DNA of 64,000 nt, taken from contig NC_088711.1 in the NCBI RefSeq assembly GCF_963576615.1, positions 23,406,182 to 23,470,181 of the forward strand, in the 5' to 3' direction. The notes below the pieces were generated by a model. The model was not told the origin of the DNA. It made no database searches and was given only the letters and a program-made list of their open reading frames with translations. Position 1 is the stretch's first letter. Each line of letters opens with the position of its first letter. This document shows positions 10,698 through 40,765 of this stretch, piece after piece. The position numbers were made by a program, and so were the translations under genes. This stretch comes from Watersipora subatra. Its lineage: Eukaryota; Bryozoa; Gymnolaemata; Cheilostomatida; Watersiporidae.

Positions 10698-13604
10698 AAT
10701 GTAATATTCAAAAAACCCAGCCTAGAAATTTTGCTTTAGGGTGTAACGATCTGCCGAGTACAGGCGTTTTGAGAGGACAACTCCAGGATGCCTAGATAAA
10801 ATTGCTGCATTACTAAAATGAGCGATTTTCAATTTGAAAGCATTTTTCAATGGTATCTGCCATAACTAGCCATAATCTGCCAACAAACCAAATGCATTCT
10901 ATGCATCAAGACATGCAGCCAAAAAACCAAAGCGAATAGTTGTAAGACAGACTTTAATAAAAAAAATTCAAGTTTATCTTACAAGTAATAGCCAAGTCTT
11001 TCAATTTTCTATTCTATTCTATTTCAACAAGATATATTTATAAAAAAATGATCAAAAGAAAGCACATGTATCTATAATATCCTATATTACCTATACCCAT
11101 GTACCGGTTTAAACTGCTAGTAATATTTGGAGCAACAAGCTGCAAGACAAGGTTATATATGAAATACGGATGAAATAAGGTAATAGGATAAAAATTACAG
11201 CGGTGCCATAGTTATCTATTTTAGCGCGTGTCGTGCAAACCAGTGATGGGCAAAATATAAAATTTTTAAATTTAGAAGTCGGATTGTAACTCTCTGATAG
11301 ATAAGGCATTTTAATATAACTCACTTTAGTATACATGAAATACAGTATTGGTGTACTTAAATTACCAAAAAGGTTAAATAATTGATCACATATTTTGATT
11401 GGGAAATGTTAGAGGTTATGAAAAATCTTATTTAAAGATGTAGCACTTTAGCTAACAACAGAACTCAAGGTGTCTTCTGCTGTATCCCTAAAAGTATACA
11501 ACATTTATGAGTAAATACCCAACGGAAACAGAGCTATTTTATAAGCCAGAACAGTATTGCCATGATCTGAAAAGTTATATATATGACTATCACCAAACTC
11601 ACTGCAAAGAAAACACAATTGTTGACATATTGCAGAAATGTTTTTTTGTGAGCAGACAATTACCAACATGTAAATACAACCAAAACAAACTCTGAGATTG
11701 TATCTTTGTATTGTTATAGTCATGTAGGTTATTTGTTTTAGACTTCCCATTTTAAATGGCTTGAAAAAATTCTCTTGTTTCTGTGTCTGGGAGCTTCCCA
11801 AAAGACTATGGTCGCACTCTTGTCCATGGTACCACCCAGTAGAACTGAGAGCTCAATGCCTAGTCAATATTTAAGTGCATGATAAAGTCACACAGAGTTA
11901 AACAATGAAAACTTAATTATTAAATATTACTTTGAACTTGAGAATTTCTAGATTGTAAAAATTGGTAGTTCAATTTGGTGAAAATTGAATGTTTTTAATG
12001 CAAAAACTGAATATAATCATATATAATCATATATAACTAGAAATTCCCCTGCCATACAGCCCACAACCAAAGTGATATTGGAAAAAAGGGTACTGATGGT
12101 TGAGAAATGCAATATTAGCAGTCAAATGGCACTGCGGTGCAATAGGATAACTGCAATGGTAGCTGTAATGTACTGGGTGTTGGGGCTATTATATACAACA
12201 AACAGCAATAATGAAAGGAAAAGATTATATGTTTTTATCTCTCCCCGCAATAGGAGAAATGCAATATTAGAAGTAAAATGCACTGATATTATTAGAATAA
12301 CCAATATTATTAATATAGTAATACAGTAATAATAAAAACCAATGCACAATTTTGTTTACATTTCAAAACATCATAGCTAACAATATCAAGAAGTTGTGAT
12401 ATTTATATAGATCTTTAGAAAATCTATTTAACAAAACTATTTAGAAAAAATAATAACAGTAACATATTGCCCAACATAGGTCACTATATACTTCGATCTT
12501 GTAAATTCGAATGCTTATTCTTATAATTAAATCTTATAAAATCGAATAATTATTCTTATAATTAAAGATTGTAATAACCTCATAAGATTCGTTAGAAAAA
12601 ATATCATCGTAATTTCCTTTACTTTCACTGCTTTGGACATCAGTTAGAATACCAAAGTACTCCTAAGTGTCCAAAATGTCAGTTACTTTGAAATCGGCAA
12701 AATAGAAACGAACTTTACCATACTTCTATGTTAATTACAGAAACCATCGGTAATTGGACCATGCTATAGACTGGTCAAATAAGCATGTTTTTTTTTTGTG
12801 AAATGCGCACGACTTAATGGTTCTATTCTCGGTCTCTCGGCATTTCGTTCGCCGGTTTTAATTTTGATAAAAAAAATGGCCTGTCAAGTTTTAACAACGA
12901 TTTTAGGCCTAATTAATCTGTCTATGTATGTATAATCCGATCAGATGGGGAAGGTTTAGGAAATTTTCTACAAATAGTAAAGACTTGGTAACATATTTAA
13001 ATAGGTTTATGTGTTTTGTATTGCTATTATACTTAAATGACTCCATTGAAAAGGGGTTAAATTTGTTGATGAGATTTCGGAACAAGGGTTTGCGACGGCC
13101 GTTGAATAATTTTCATAAGTTGTGGGCACATATGGATTTATCATAAATCTCCCAAACAATCGCTTCACTCGTGTTTAGTCGTGGGATCATATATAATCGT
13201 ATAAATCATAGGCTAACTTAAAGTTTATATATTTAACCTAAGTGAATATTCTGGGTTGCACTAGTAATACTAAAAGGTTTAGCATAAAAGTTTATTTTTA
13301 GTTAACATCTGCAACATTTGCCATTTTCAACTGTTAAATAAAGGTGTTTGTTTATTTTTGTGTACTGTGGTTATTTCTGTGTAATTCATACTGTACGGAT
13401 TGCAGTGCCTACTACAGATCTATACTGATTGCAGTAGTCTTGTTGGCCATGCGAGTTTAAGCATTTTCCTTCATGTATCGGCACGTACTTTTTTTGTATG
13501 GCTTCATGCATATAGCTAGCTGAAGTGTTAAGCGTGAAACCATGAAAGATTGGCAGATGTAATAAGTATGTGCACAATTTACTCCAAGGTGCAACGAGTT
13601 GGAC

Positions 13605-13677
13605 ACCATGGCATAGTGGTAAGCGTGTTGGTCAGCAGAGCTTGTGGTTCCATGTTCAAATCCTGTGTGCAGCGTAT
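13605..13677 (+). repeat. tRNA-like block (SINE head or tRNA pseudogene)
   Basis: An A-box-like TGGCATAGTGG and a B-box-like GTTCAAATCC are spaced as in tRNA genes. The acceptor and T stems do not pair properly, so this is not a functional tRNA. Confidence 0.4.
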
Positions 13678-14204
13678 TCATTTTTAAAACTTCACTGCTA
13701 TAACTGGGCAGGCAGAAAGACAGACAAACACTGAAATCCATATAGGCCTACATGTATATAGATGTAGGCAGGCTCTATATCAAGAGAGGAGTTCAGTTAC
13801 TATAAACCCATTAGCTGCCTAGACTATGTTCTTTGGATGAGCAGTCCGTCGGTGATAACTGATTAGCCAGCCTCTCTACTGCTTGCTTTTTATCTCACTT
13901 TAGCCTGTGTTCTCCTGACTGTGTGCCTACCTAGATGTTCTTTTTCTCGCTCTTTATCTATTACAATTATTAAAACATTCTTGCAAGCAGTGGTTGTGCA
14001 GCTGGTGCTTTTCCAAATATCACTCATGAATGTCTGACCTTGATTTCTAAAACACCATCAATAGATAGTCAACGCCTTACGTACTCCTCCTCCTATTGCT
14101 TGACAAGAAAATAACCTTTAGCTATGCTTTTCTAAAACGTTCAATAAGGAAACAGTGTAACTAATATTGATTGCTATTGTGTTGAAACTTAATCCTGATC
14201 TTAC

Positions 14205-14895
14205 TTAACGCATTATGATGTAATGTATTACATAACCTTGCATTACTTAATACATTATGAGGATGTGCATTACATAGCTTTGCATTACTTAGTACCTCTA
14301 TGATGATGTGCATTACATAGCCTTGCATTATTTAGTACATTTATCATGATGTGCATTACATAGCCTTGCATTATTTAGTACATTTATCATGATGTGCATT
14401 ACATAGCCTTGCATTACTTAGTACCTCTATGATGATGTGCATTACATAGCTTTGCATTATTTAGTACATTTATGATGCTGTGTTTTGCATAGCCTGCATT
14501 ACTTAGTACCTCTATGATGATGTGCATTACATAGCTTTGCATTACTTAGTACCTCTATGATTATGTGCATTACATAGCTTTGCATTATTTAGTACATTTA
14601 TGATGATGTGCATTGCATAGCCTTGCATTACTTAGTACCTCTATGATGATGTGCATTACATAGCCTTGCATTATTTAGTACATTTATGATGATGTGCATT
14701 ACATAGCCTTGCATTATTTAGTACATTTATCATGATGTGCATTACATAGCCTTGCATTATTTAGTACATTTATGATGCTGTGTTTTGCATAGCCTGCATT
14801 GCTTTATACGTTTATGATGTGTATTGCATAGCCTGCATTACTTTGTACATTTAAGTTGCTGTGTATTGCATAGTCCAGTGTTTCTTAGTACCTTA
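14205..14895. repeat. 43-bp minisatellite, about 15 copies
   Basis: Units such as TTGCATTATTTAGTACATTT plus ATGATGATGTGCATTACATAGCC repeat every 43 bp, alternating between CATTTAT and CCTCTATG variants. It lies between the two receptor genes, 1.4 kb upstream of gene B exon 1. Confidence 0.95.
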
Positions 14896-16323
14896 ATAAA
14901 TGAGTAAGAAATTTTAGACATAAGTTAGTTAGACAATACATATGCACAGGCATTAAAAATGTTAATTTTATATGAATGGGAACAAAACAAAGTTAGGTTT
15001 GTTTACTTTCTTGTTGTAAATGTAAACCAGGTTTTATTTGAAATAAAATCCTTCTGGTTGCTTTTTATAAGTCCTTCATTGATAATGACAGCAATAGATC
15101 AATCAGTGCTCAGAGTATATGAAAACTTCAACATGTTTCGAGCTGTTGAGCTGGTTGTATATAGTCTGGAAATTTATGTACTGTACATATATCCAACATT
15201 ATTAGCTATGGCAGTAAGCCTGTTAACCCATTGTTTGTCTTAGCCTTATAGGGATCTCTATTCATAGTATTTCAAATCATTTTATAGATAGATTCTTCGA
15301 ACCTTAAAACATCTAAGACTTTGCTCGTTATGATAATCTGGGTCTATTTATAAATCTTGGCTTATATTTATAAATAAAGCCACAGATTGTCATATGTATA
15401 TGAGTATATTTTAGCAAACTAGAGCCCTTGTTTCGTCACATGTTGCAATTTTCAAATGCCAGTTACCATGCACCTTAGCAAAATATTAGTTCTAATGTGC
15501 TGAAGCCAATGAGAAAAAAGTTTTTATACTAAGTAAATGATGAAATTAAACATACATGTATTTTAACTTAATCTGTACTTTAACATTTTCTGTACAATTT
15601 GTGGCACAAAAAATATGCACATCGTTTACTGGTCTCTTCCTGATTGTGAAGACGTCATTTACTTTAATCACAATAAATACTTTTCTACTCATGAAGTAAT
15701 ACAAAAACAAATCCTGTTCTTTTCTTGTAGGCTATGCAGGTAGGTGATGAGTGGCGGGTAGCCCTTCCGCACCATGGGCGAGTCTACGCATGTATCTTTA
15801 CAATTATTTTAACTTCTGAAACACAAAGTATAATCTCTCCAGAGACATGTGCACTAGGATCTCTATTACATAGCCTTGAGACTGCATCGCTGTACGATTT
15901 AAGAGATGTGCAGGGAACACCCTTTTTGTACAGTGCTCACAAGCTAAGTTCACTCTGAATCATATTCTTGTGAGTTGGTTCCGTTAGAGTCACTCAAGCG
16001 TGTGATGATATTGAGCCCTCGGGATCAATTTTGCTGTCCCACCAAAAAGACTTATTATAAAAACCTTATAAGAAAGTTCTCTATTGATTTTAGTTTTCAT
16101 GGTAAATTTGACCGATTTATATCCTATCCACTGTTATTTGTTATTTCAAGCAGAATTCTAGCAGGGAAACAAACTGTTCAGTAAATACATCTCGTCTGAA
16201 CAGCCCTCCGCCATGCTCATTACATCTAATCTCACAGCGTGATAACAAGGCTCTCAATTAACTGTCTTGTACGGGATTTCAGTAAAATACCTTTAGAGTT
16301 CATATTTTCAACTGCTAGTGGAT

Positions 16324-33009
<16,686 letters not shown>

Positions 33010-33444
33010 ACTCTTACGAACTTAAAATACTTCTGATGTGATTTGTTGAATGACTTCTGTCTTCTCCTAAATATGGGTGTTGATTTTCATCTCCTTGAAA
33101 CTTTGGTTGACAAGCTATTATGAGTTGGTTATCAAATCAAATTGTTTATCTATAAACTGCTAATTCTAAGCTAGCATACTGGATATAATACAGAGAATTG
33201 CTATTATTGTGTTACTGTATAAGCGGATCTAGCTACATCTCTCTGTTCTCTTGGCTATATTTATAGCACATCATTAACCCGTTATGTAACTGCAAGCTTG
33301 CAAACTTACTATTATCACAATAGCCTTAGATCTTAAAAGAGAATATAAAGACTTGTTATCATATCATCTTATGTCTGAAAAAAGTCTTGTGTACTTAGGA
33401 CCATCAACAAGCAACCATCCATCTTATTACACTCGTGTAGGCTT

Positions 33445-33450
33445 AATAAA
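33445..33450 (+). promoter_or_regulatory. Candidate poly(A) signal of nAChR gene B
   Basis: AATAAA lies about 0.44 kb after the gene B stop codon. Only the hexamer supports it. Confidence 0.3.
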
Positions 33451-35555
33451 ATTAGGCTCACTATTTCAGCTGCAGCATACCGGCCGTTAGCTTTTTGTGA
33501 TAATTCATCAAAAAAATTGGTGCGATGTGTTATTAGCATTTATTCAATTACTAATCATATTTTCACATTGGTGACATGTAAGATATATCATTGTATTTAA
33601 TGTACAATCATTGAGATAGTGATGTCTTGCTAGCCAACGCACTGTAGGTTTCGGCTATGGTGGTGTATAATTAAGTGGGCAAAGGACTGGTGTGCAGGAA
33701 AATAAAAAGCTTTTTTAGAGTCATTAAGAATGATTTGTATATTGTCAGAAGATGAATGAATGTGTACGATAGGTACCTCTACATTTCGAAACCTTTTGCT
33801 GCCAACTGGTTACGCTGAATATCAGCTGAATGCTAGAAAAAAAAAACATTCCTTTGCAGCCTGTTTCCATTAAGCCAAAATGATATGCATTAACTTTGGG
33901 AAAGTAAACAAGATCAATTAGTGCATTCATATTTTATTAATAGTTAACTTTTCAGTTTGTTTGATGGCTCATAAGGCATAACAGCCTATTGTCATTTATA
34001 AGGAAGTTGAGAACAATTAAATTTGAGTTGTCTTTTCTCTGTTACAATTTAAATAGATATGGCGGTTTACAATGGTGTCAAGTATTCATTGATGTCGTGA
34101 TAAGCGCTTTATAGATGAGCGCAACGGAGTGGATGAAATGCAAAGTATTACGCGTTCGGACTATCAGATCGAAGCTAGTATCATACTGGCGCTAAGGTAT
34201 CCGTAACCGAACGGCGTCGTCATGAACTATCTAGGACTAAAACATCTATCAGCTGTAAGCGGACAGTCGGGCGTGCGAGATTGGCTACATATCTAACAGA
34301 ATATTTACTCAAGCCATGTTGAAGGACAAACAAGAGGCTGCATTAATTCAAACTTTATAGCAACAACTGAAGTGAGTAAAATAAGATTATACACAACGTA
34401 TGCTACGCACAGTTATTGTGAATATTTATTTCTTCTGTAACACCGCTGTAAAGTAGGCAAAATAAAATTCACTGCTCAAAAAGTATAGGATTGATTGGTC
34501 TCACACGTTGCAAAGGCCTTTATTTCATTATTACTATGAACATAGATTGGTTGAGGTTGTGAAATTCTGGTTTGAAGGTTCACCGCACAACGGCAGTTGC
34601 ACTATAACTAACAATTTCGACTAATGTTATAACCACGGTATCCTGAAAATACACTTGCTACATGCCACTTCCAAGTTAAAAGGGGTGCTAATCAGTTTCT
34701 TACAACGCATTTACAAGGGGACCAAACTAAACTGTTTTGAACACTTGCACATACATGTATAATTTAAATATGCATCGGATGTCTTTCCTTGCAAGTTTTC
34801 CGTAACATATAGCGTATAGGTTTATGATGCGTCGAAGCACTTTATTCTGAAAATGTTTATGGACCAGGCGAAACAATATATAATTAAATATTATATTTTG
34901 GAGATCTAAGTTGAGACTCAGTGATTTTCTGTGTGCCAAGTGATATTAGTACTTCATTATGCCAAAAGGCAGTAAATCGTTAAAATTTAATGTCGCATTC
35001 TCAAATTACTAGCAAACTATTGGAAATCATTGAGAAAATGAATTAAAATTTGAATCAAATTTCTATCATGTTATGGAATTTTAGAATGTGACATGTAGGA
35101 AAGTCCTATTTTGTTTAAAAAAGCATTCTCAAGTCATGCCCTTATCCAATCTTACTAGATATTTGCAACTCAAATATTATGCAATTTTTTGCATAAATAC
35201 TATTTGCAAAAGTTATGGTAGAGCTTTAAACATTTTCAAATGCAATGGTAAGATATAACATCATGGTTATAGGGCACTAACTCCACATTCAGAGACGGGC
35301 ACTCGGGTAAACATGCTTGCTCAAGTAAGCCTTATGGCTCAACTCACAAATGGATTGAATTGACTCGGAGTTTCCTACTAATAAGAATTGAATTGAACGA
35401 TTCTCCATTTTCAATAAGCAACACGACTCAAGTCAAAATGCACCAATACTTCCCTTATTATTACTACCTCTATGATTAGGCTACTACTGCGTTGACAGTA
35501 AATCCGTCACGGACACCCAGGGCTGATACTCTGAAAGAAACACCCACCTGGATAG

Positions 35556-35645
35556 GCCCAGACTTGGATATTGTACCCCCAATCACGTTGTTGGTCAATT
35601 TGATTTTGGATATTGTGCCCCCAATCACTTGGTTGGTCAATTGGA
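35556..35645. repeat. Tandem duplication of about 45 bp
   Basis: GGATATTGTACCCCCAATCA and GTTGGTCAATT recur 43-46 bp apart. Intergenic. Confidence 0.75.
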
Positions 35646-37245
35646 AATACACCCCGTAAACACTGGGAGTTCCCTAGAGGGCGCCCAGGTTCCACGCCCC
35701 GCTAAACATCCATTATGATTCATGCATTAATAAAGCAGAAAAGACTACAAACAAAATACCCAATTTTATTTAAATATGTTTTTATTTCGGATTTTTCGTT
35801 TGTCTAATATTGCAAAAACGATCTTTTTTGCAAACGGCTTATTTTTTGTTGCTAAAATAGACCAATATATTGTAGTTTACTGTTGGAAAAAAATTAAACT
35901 AAAAACGGCAATTAGCTAACCATAAATCAATTTATAAAAACCGTCGGTGTGGCGACATAATAGTCTGCCCACTAGCGTCAGTATCGCAAGATGACAAATT
36001 GTCGCTATGCTTGCAAAAGGGTTAATAAAACTGATTCCAAACATCAACCATCAGATCATCATTTCCATTTACAAAGGAAAAAATAATGAATATCAATGAA
36101 AGAAATATCATATCATTCATTCTGAGTATACTGCTAAAGGGTTGCTAAGATGATGCAGTGCCGACTCTCTCTTTCCCTTACGTTCCCGTCAGCAAGCCCG
36201 CAGATTTTAATGCAATCTGCATTAAAATGAAGACTGAAATTTTGGTGCAATTTCTTGATATTACTTTGGCTGAATTAAACCTTAATGAGCATGAGCCCTT
36301 TTACTGGCTTGGCTGTGGAAACTCTCCCTAAAGGAGCAAATTCACTGGCAGTGCCCTATGGTCTGAAAACCCCCCTAAAACGTGATTTTGGGCCAAACCT
36401 AATGGGTCTTTTAGGGAGAGTATCAGCCCTGGGCACGAACAGTGATATCCTATGTAAAACAATCTGTTTTTTATGTGTGCTGAAATAAAGGTGTCAGCGC
36501 TGCCCAATGATGCCAGCTGCACATCTTTCTACAAGACCCCGACATCACTGTGTATATTTTATTAGTCAATAATATGTACTTCATACTAATATAGTTCTAT
36601 GGTTTGCCTGCGCACTGACAAACTTGTTGATGCGTTTATATTGCGGTAAAATAAAATGTAGTTTGGCGTGTATATATATGTTCTAGTCATCCAGAAAGGT
36701 ATATTTATTCTTATGTTCATATTGTCATATTTATATTGTTTTGTATAATTTACGCAACCTGCTCTCTTTCGCTATGGAAAGCCCTTATAACAGCTCGAGT
36801 ATATTATTCATTCCACTGGGAAACCTGTAAAAAACATTAATTTAAGATCAGACAGGTAACATATTCACCCAAAACTTTGCCACAATAAATTTAAGATATC
36901 GGGTTATCATTTTGCCAAAAATAATGAACCAGTTAGTTTTTCTTTTATGCCGAAATCACAACATGAGATCACAGTTTCTAAGTTTTCATTTGTGGTTTAA
37001 TATGAATCAAACGAGAAAATGTAAACAGTGACCTAAACAGTTTTCTGCTAGTGAATTCTTCAACATTTTACCTAAGATATTTCTGACGGCAATATTTTTA
37101 TATTAGAGAGTGCCGGTCTTCAATTTGATCAAACGACATGAACGATAGCGTTTTCTTTTGCAGCTGGTTTCACTTAAAATACAAAAATAGTAAAAATTCT
37201 GTCTGTTTGTCAAATGCATTACTTATTGCACGAATGTTTGTGTGT

Positions 37246-37292
37246 GTATAACAATAAACTATCACTAAGTTAGTGATAGTTTATTGTTATAC
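37246..37292. repeat. Perfect 23-bp-arm hairpin
   Basis: GTATAACAATAAACTATCAC plus TAA, one central G, then the exact reverse complement. Intergenic. Confidence 0.95.
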
Positions 37293-38014
37293 AGATATAT
37301 TGCCATTAGTAAATCTTTGGTAAGAATTGATAGAATTGGTTTTATCTATTTGGGTGAATTGAATTGAACCGATTCATTGAAGGTAGGATAGTTAAAGAAT
37401 TAAGAATTGAATTGTGGTATTTTGTGCTTAAATATTGAATTGAATCGAATCTTATGTACCTATAATGTAGAAGAACTGGTAATTAGAATATTAATTTTTT
37501 ATGAGAATTGAATCAATTTGTTTTTAAAGACTTAAATACGTCTCCACATATATCTTGTTTATTTATGTAACAGTATAAATCTGAAGCTGTTCGATTTTCG
37601 ATGTTAAGCTAACAGATCATTGGACAAACTCTGTCATTCACAACAAATATTTATGATTGCCGCTGCCCGGTGCATTATCAATAGTTATTATAAAATATTT
37701 AAGTGTCCTGGGTAGATTCAGATGGATGTAAAACACGCTGATTTTTTGCCCTCTCCATACAAAATCGACAAAAACTTTTTCTTAAAATTCAAATTCGGCA
37801 GTCACAGTGCTGATTACATCGAAATAACAAGTATGCCGATATGCTATTCGCCGAAATATTTTATTCATCCGTCTAATAATAATAAAAAGATATACTAATG
37901 CTCGATCTTGCTCAGTTCGGCGTTATTCATTATTAGTTACGGTGAAAATGAAACTGGAAACAGATAGGTGATAAAATTTTAGCAACGAAAAAGTTGAAGT
38001 GAAATAGTTAGAAA

Positions 38015-38100
38015 TACATACTAACACCTAACTCAACTAACCTAACCACTAACACCTAATACATACTAACACCTAACTCAACTAACCTAACCACTAACAA
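38015..38100. repeat. CTAACACCTAACTCAACTAAC repeats
   Basis: Two copies of a unit of about 46 bp, ACTAACACCTAACTCAACTA then ACCTAACC. Intergenic. Confidence 0.8.
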
Positions 38101-38344
38101 GTATGTGTTTAGTAAGCTAAATCCATTTAAGTTAACTTCAACGTTTATGTTATACGTCTGTCTTTAAAGTCAGAACTCCTCATGGTACGTACTGCACATA
38201 TTATATTGTAACGCTGCATTTTATTGCAGATCATAACCACTGAATAAACTAAACTTACTAAGTTACTGTAGATAACTTTAGTTACTAAAGTTAACATATT
38301 ATTTTGTTATTAATTTTTATATGTACAGTATGCATATAAAATTT

Positions 38345-38471
38345 TGATGATTTTCACCAGGAGGTGTTTGCATAAGATATGTACTATGGGTTTCTATACC
38401 CTTCTGTACAAAATTACATTACAATACCAACTCTAAAACGAGTTAAATTCGTATGGCGAGGGTCCACTGTA
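38345..38471 (-). mobile_element. Pogo/Tigger-like terminal fragment
   Basis: On the minus strand from 38471 the sequence reads TACAGTGGACCCTCGCCATA then CGAATTTAACTCG, which resembles the ends of pogo/Tigger elements. No matching second end was seen nearby. Confidence 0.45.
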
Positions 38472-39449
38472 TAATGATGCTTCAATACTAATAAACAAAA
38501 ATCTAGCCAGGATGTATTTACCTTCTAATTGGACATATATATTAGTCTATGCATTGTTGAATTACATTGTTGTATATAGTGATGGCCAATGACATTTCAA
38601 TGCATTGGCAATGCATTTCATCTATATGTGTAGCTGCGGCTGTAGATAGTCCCACAACATAGTTTTGTGAATGGACATCAAGAAGTAGCTACTCACACAT
38701 GGGAGTATGCAGAATGGATACTACTGAACACATGGATAATATCTAAAGAGTGCAATGAACACACATGCACTTGCGTGATCTGATTAGCATCTGATCTAGC
38801 TATGGGGTGTCAGACCCCTGCTTTTTATAGGCAGCAGAAAAACAAATTTTGATAGGTCAAGCGAGAAGGCAAAGTCTGCCTCTGTGGACAAATTTTTTCT
38901 ATAATTTTTACAGTTTTGACTCAATTGCAACATTTTGGGAATTGCTACTCTTCTCAATAGCAATCTCAATAGCAATGGCCATGTCATGACCTTTCTGTCA
39001 AAGGTAAATCCCATTGGCTAATCTATTTGTCAATGGAACACGTGGTTGAATTATATCGTATGTCAGTAGCCTTCAACAATACAACAGTGCTAGTTATATT
39101 TCGGTGGTATGTGTAGCCTCGCTTTCATTCTTACTCTCTTTCTTGCTTCAATCCTTGCTATTATAGTCTCAAGTGCAATAAATTTGAAATATTATTTTAT
39201 CATTTTTTCCATCATTTTTAAAGTTGTCTCAGGAGCTGGAAAGTATTAGTTATCAGATAGGCTTTGCATCTGTGAGATGCTTTACCATACCTAGCTAGCT
39301 GTGTCTGCGACTGTAAAGAGGTCACCTTATCATATACATAGCTTGTGGAGTGTATCTTAAGAAGTTTTTCATCTTTCACTTGATTCTCGCACTTGCGTCG
39401 TCACACGATGTACTCAATGTCATCAGTAAGCATGCTGAGTGTGGAATGA

Positions 39450-39592
39450 CCGGTGACGATGACTGGTGACGCTGACCGGTGACGCTGACCGATGACGCTG
39501 ACCGGTGTTGCTGACCGGTGTTGCTGACCGGTGACGCTGACCGGTGTTGCTGACCGGTGACGCTGACCGGTGTTGCTGACCGGTGATGCTGG
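39450..39592. repeat. 13-15-bp GC-richer tandem repeat
   Basis: About nine units of GCTGACCGGTGACGCTGACC and its GTTGCTGACCGGT variant, unusually GC-rich for this window. Intergenic. Confidence 0.85.
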
Positions 39593-39955
39593 ATGAATAT
39601 GTTAAAGAGTTTGACCATAGAGCTTACGGGGATCAGCATACCTCTTCGCTTTAGTTGTGATAACCTCGATAGAAGTCTATGGTATGCAGGATATGCATTA
39701 TCAGGCATTTTTATGCACCCATATAGATTCCATACCAGCCTTATCAAACCTATTGCATAATTTTTGCATCACTTTGCTGTTCATGGAAAAGTAAAGTAAA
39801 CACTTCATAGAAAAACCTTTATTTTTCTATAAAGTGTTTGCGTAGCTGTTGAAATTTAGCTCTATCATATCACACGTGGAATTAGTCTTAGCTCTAACTG
39901 CGATAATATTTACCTGAATCATTTTCATTTCCTCATAGCTGTCTGACCTTATAGC

Positions 39956-40765
39956 AAGTAAAATAAAGTATTGAACAGATAACTAAAGTAAAATAAAGTA
40001 TTGAACAGATAACTAAAGTAAAATAAAGTATTGAACCGATAACTAAAGTAAAATAAAGTATTGAACCGATAACTAAAGTAAAATAAAGTATTGAACAGAT
40101 AACTAAAGTAAAATAAAGTATTGAACCGATAACTAAAGTAAAATAAAGTATTGAACAGATTACTAAAGTAAAATAAAGTGTTAAACAGATAACTAAAGTG
40201 AAATAAAGTATTGAACAGATAACTAAAGTAAAATAAAGTATTGAGCAGATAACTAAAGTAAAATAAAGTATTGAACAGATAACTAAAGTAAAATAAAGTA
40301 TTGAACAGATAACTAAAGTAAAATAAAGTATTGAACCGATAACTAAAGTAAAATAAAGTATTAAACAGATAACTAAAGTAAAATAAAGTATTGAACAGAT
40401 AACTAAAGTAAAATAAAGTATTGAACCGATAACTAAAGTAAAATAAAGTATTGAACAGATAACTAAAGTAAAATAAAGTATTGAACCGATAACTAAAGTA
40501 AAATAAAGTATTGAACAGATAACTAAAGTAAAATAAAGTATTAAACAGATTACTAAAGTAAAATAAAGTATTAAACAGATAACTAAAGTAAAATAAAGTA
40601 TTGAACAGATAACTAAAGTGAAATAAAGTATTGAACAGATTACTAAAGTAAAATAAAGTATTGAACAGATTACTAAAGTAAAATAAAGTATTAAACAGAT
40701 AACTAAAGTAAAATAAAGTATTGAACAGATAACTAAAGTAAAATAAAGTATTGAACAGATTGCTA
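39956..40765. repeat. 30-bp tandem array, 27 copies
   Basis: The unit AAAGTAAAATAAAGTATTGA plus ACAGATAACT repeats every 30 bp for 810 bp with a few point variants (ACAG or ACCG; TAACT or TTACT). It is intergenic. The 30-bp period keeps a frame open on the minus strand, which is why a 278-codon ORF appears there. Confidence 0.98.

Larger units (their letters stand above)
10080..16323. other. Intergenic region between nAChR genes A and B
   Basis: About 6.2 kb with the 3' UTR of gene A, a tRNA-like block, a 43-bp array and no convincing exon. The promoter of gene B should lie near its 3' end, but no clear core promoter was identified. Confidence 0.6.
33010..39955. other. Intergenic region downstream of nAChR gene B
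   Basis: It contains the likely 3' UTR, an AATTGAATTGAA-rich stretch (37320-37520), a perfect hairpin, a pogo-like end and small tandem repeats. No coding region is supported. Confidence 0.6.

Noticed and set aside
13605..13677. Functional tRNA gene
   Set aside because: A- and B-box-like motifs are present but the acceptor and T stems do not pair; kept only as a SINE or pseudogene block.
14959..15243. 94-codon hydrophobic ORF
   Set aside because: AT-driven hydrophobic composition and no recognisable family.
15734..15958. 74-codon ORF upstream of gene B exon 1
   Set aside because: An AG precedes it, but there is no similarity, no paired donor and no matching sequence near gene A.
36319..36421. 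12-bp inverted repeat around ACTCTCCCTAAA
   Set aside because: Short arms separated by about 80 bp, too weak to interpret.
39956..40765. CRISPR array
   Set aside because: Units are contiguous with no unique spacers and the genome is eukaryotic.
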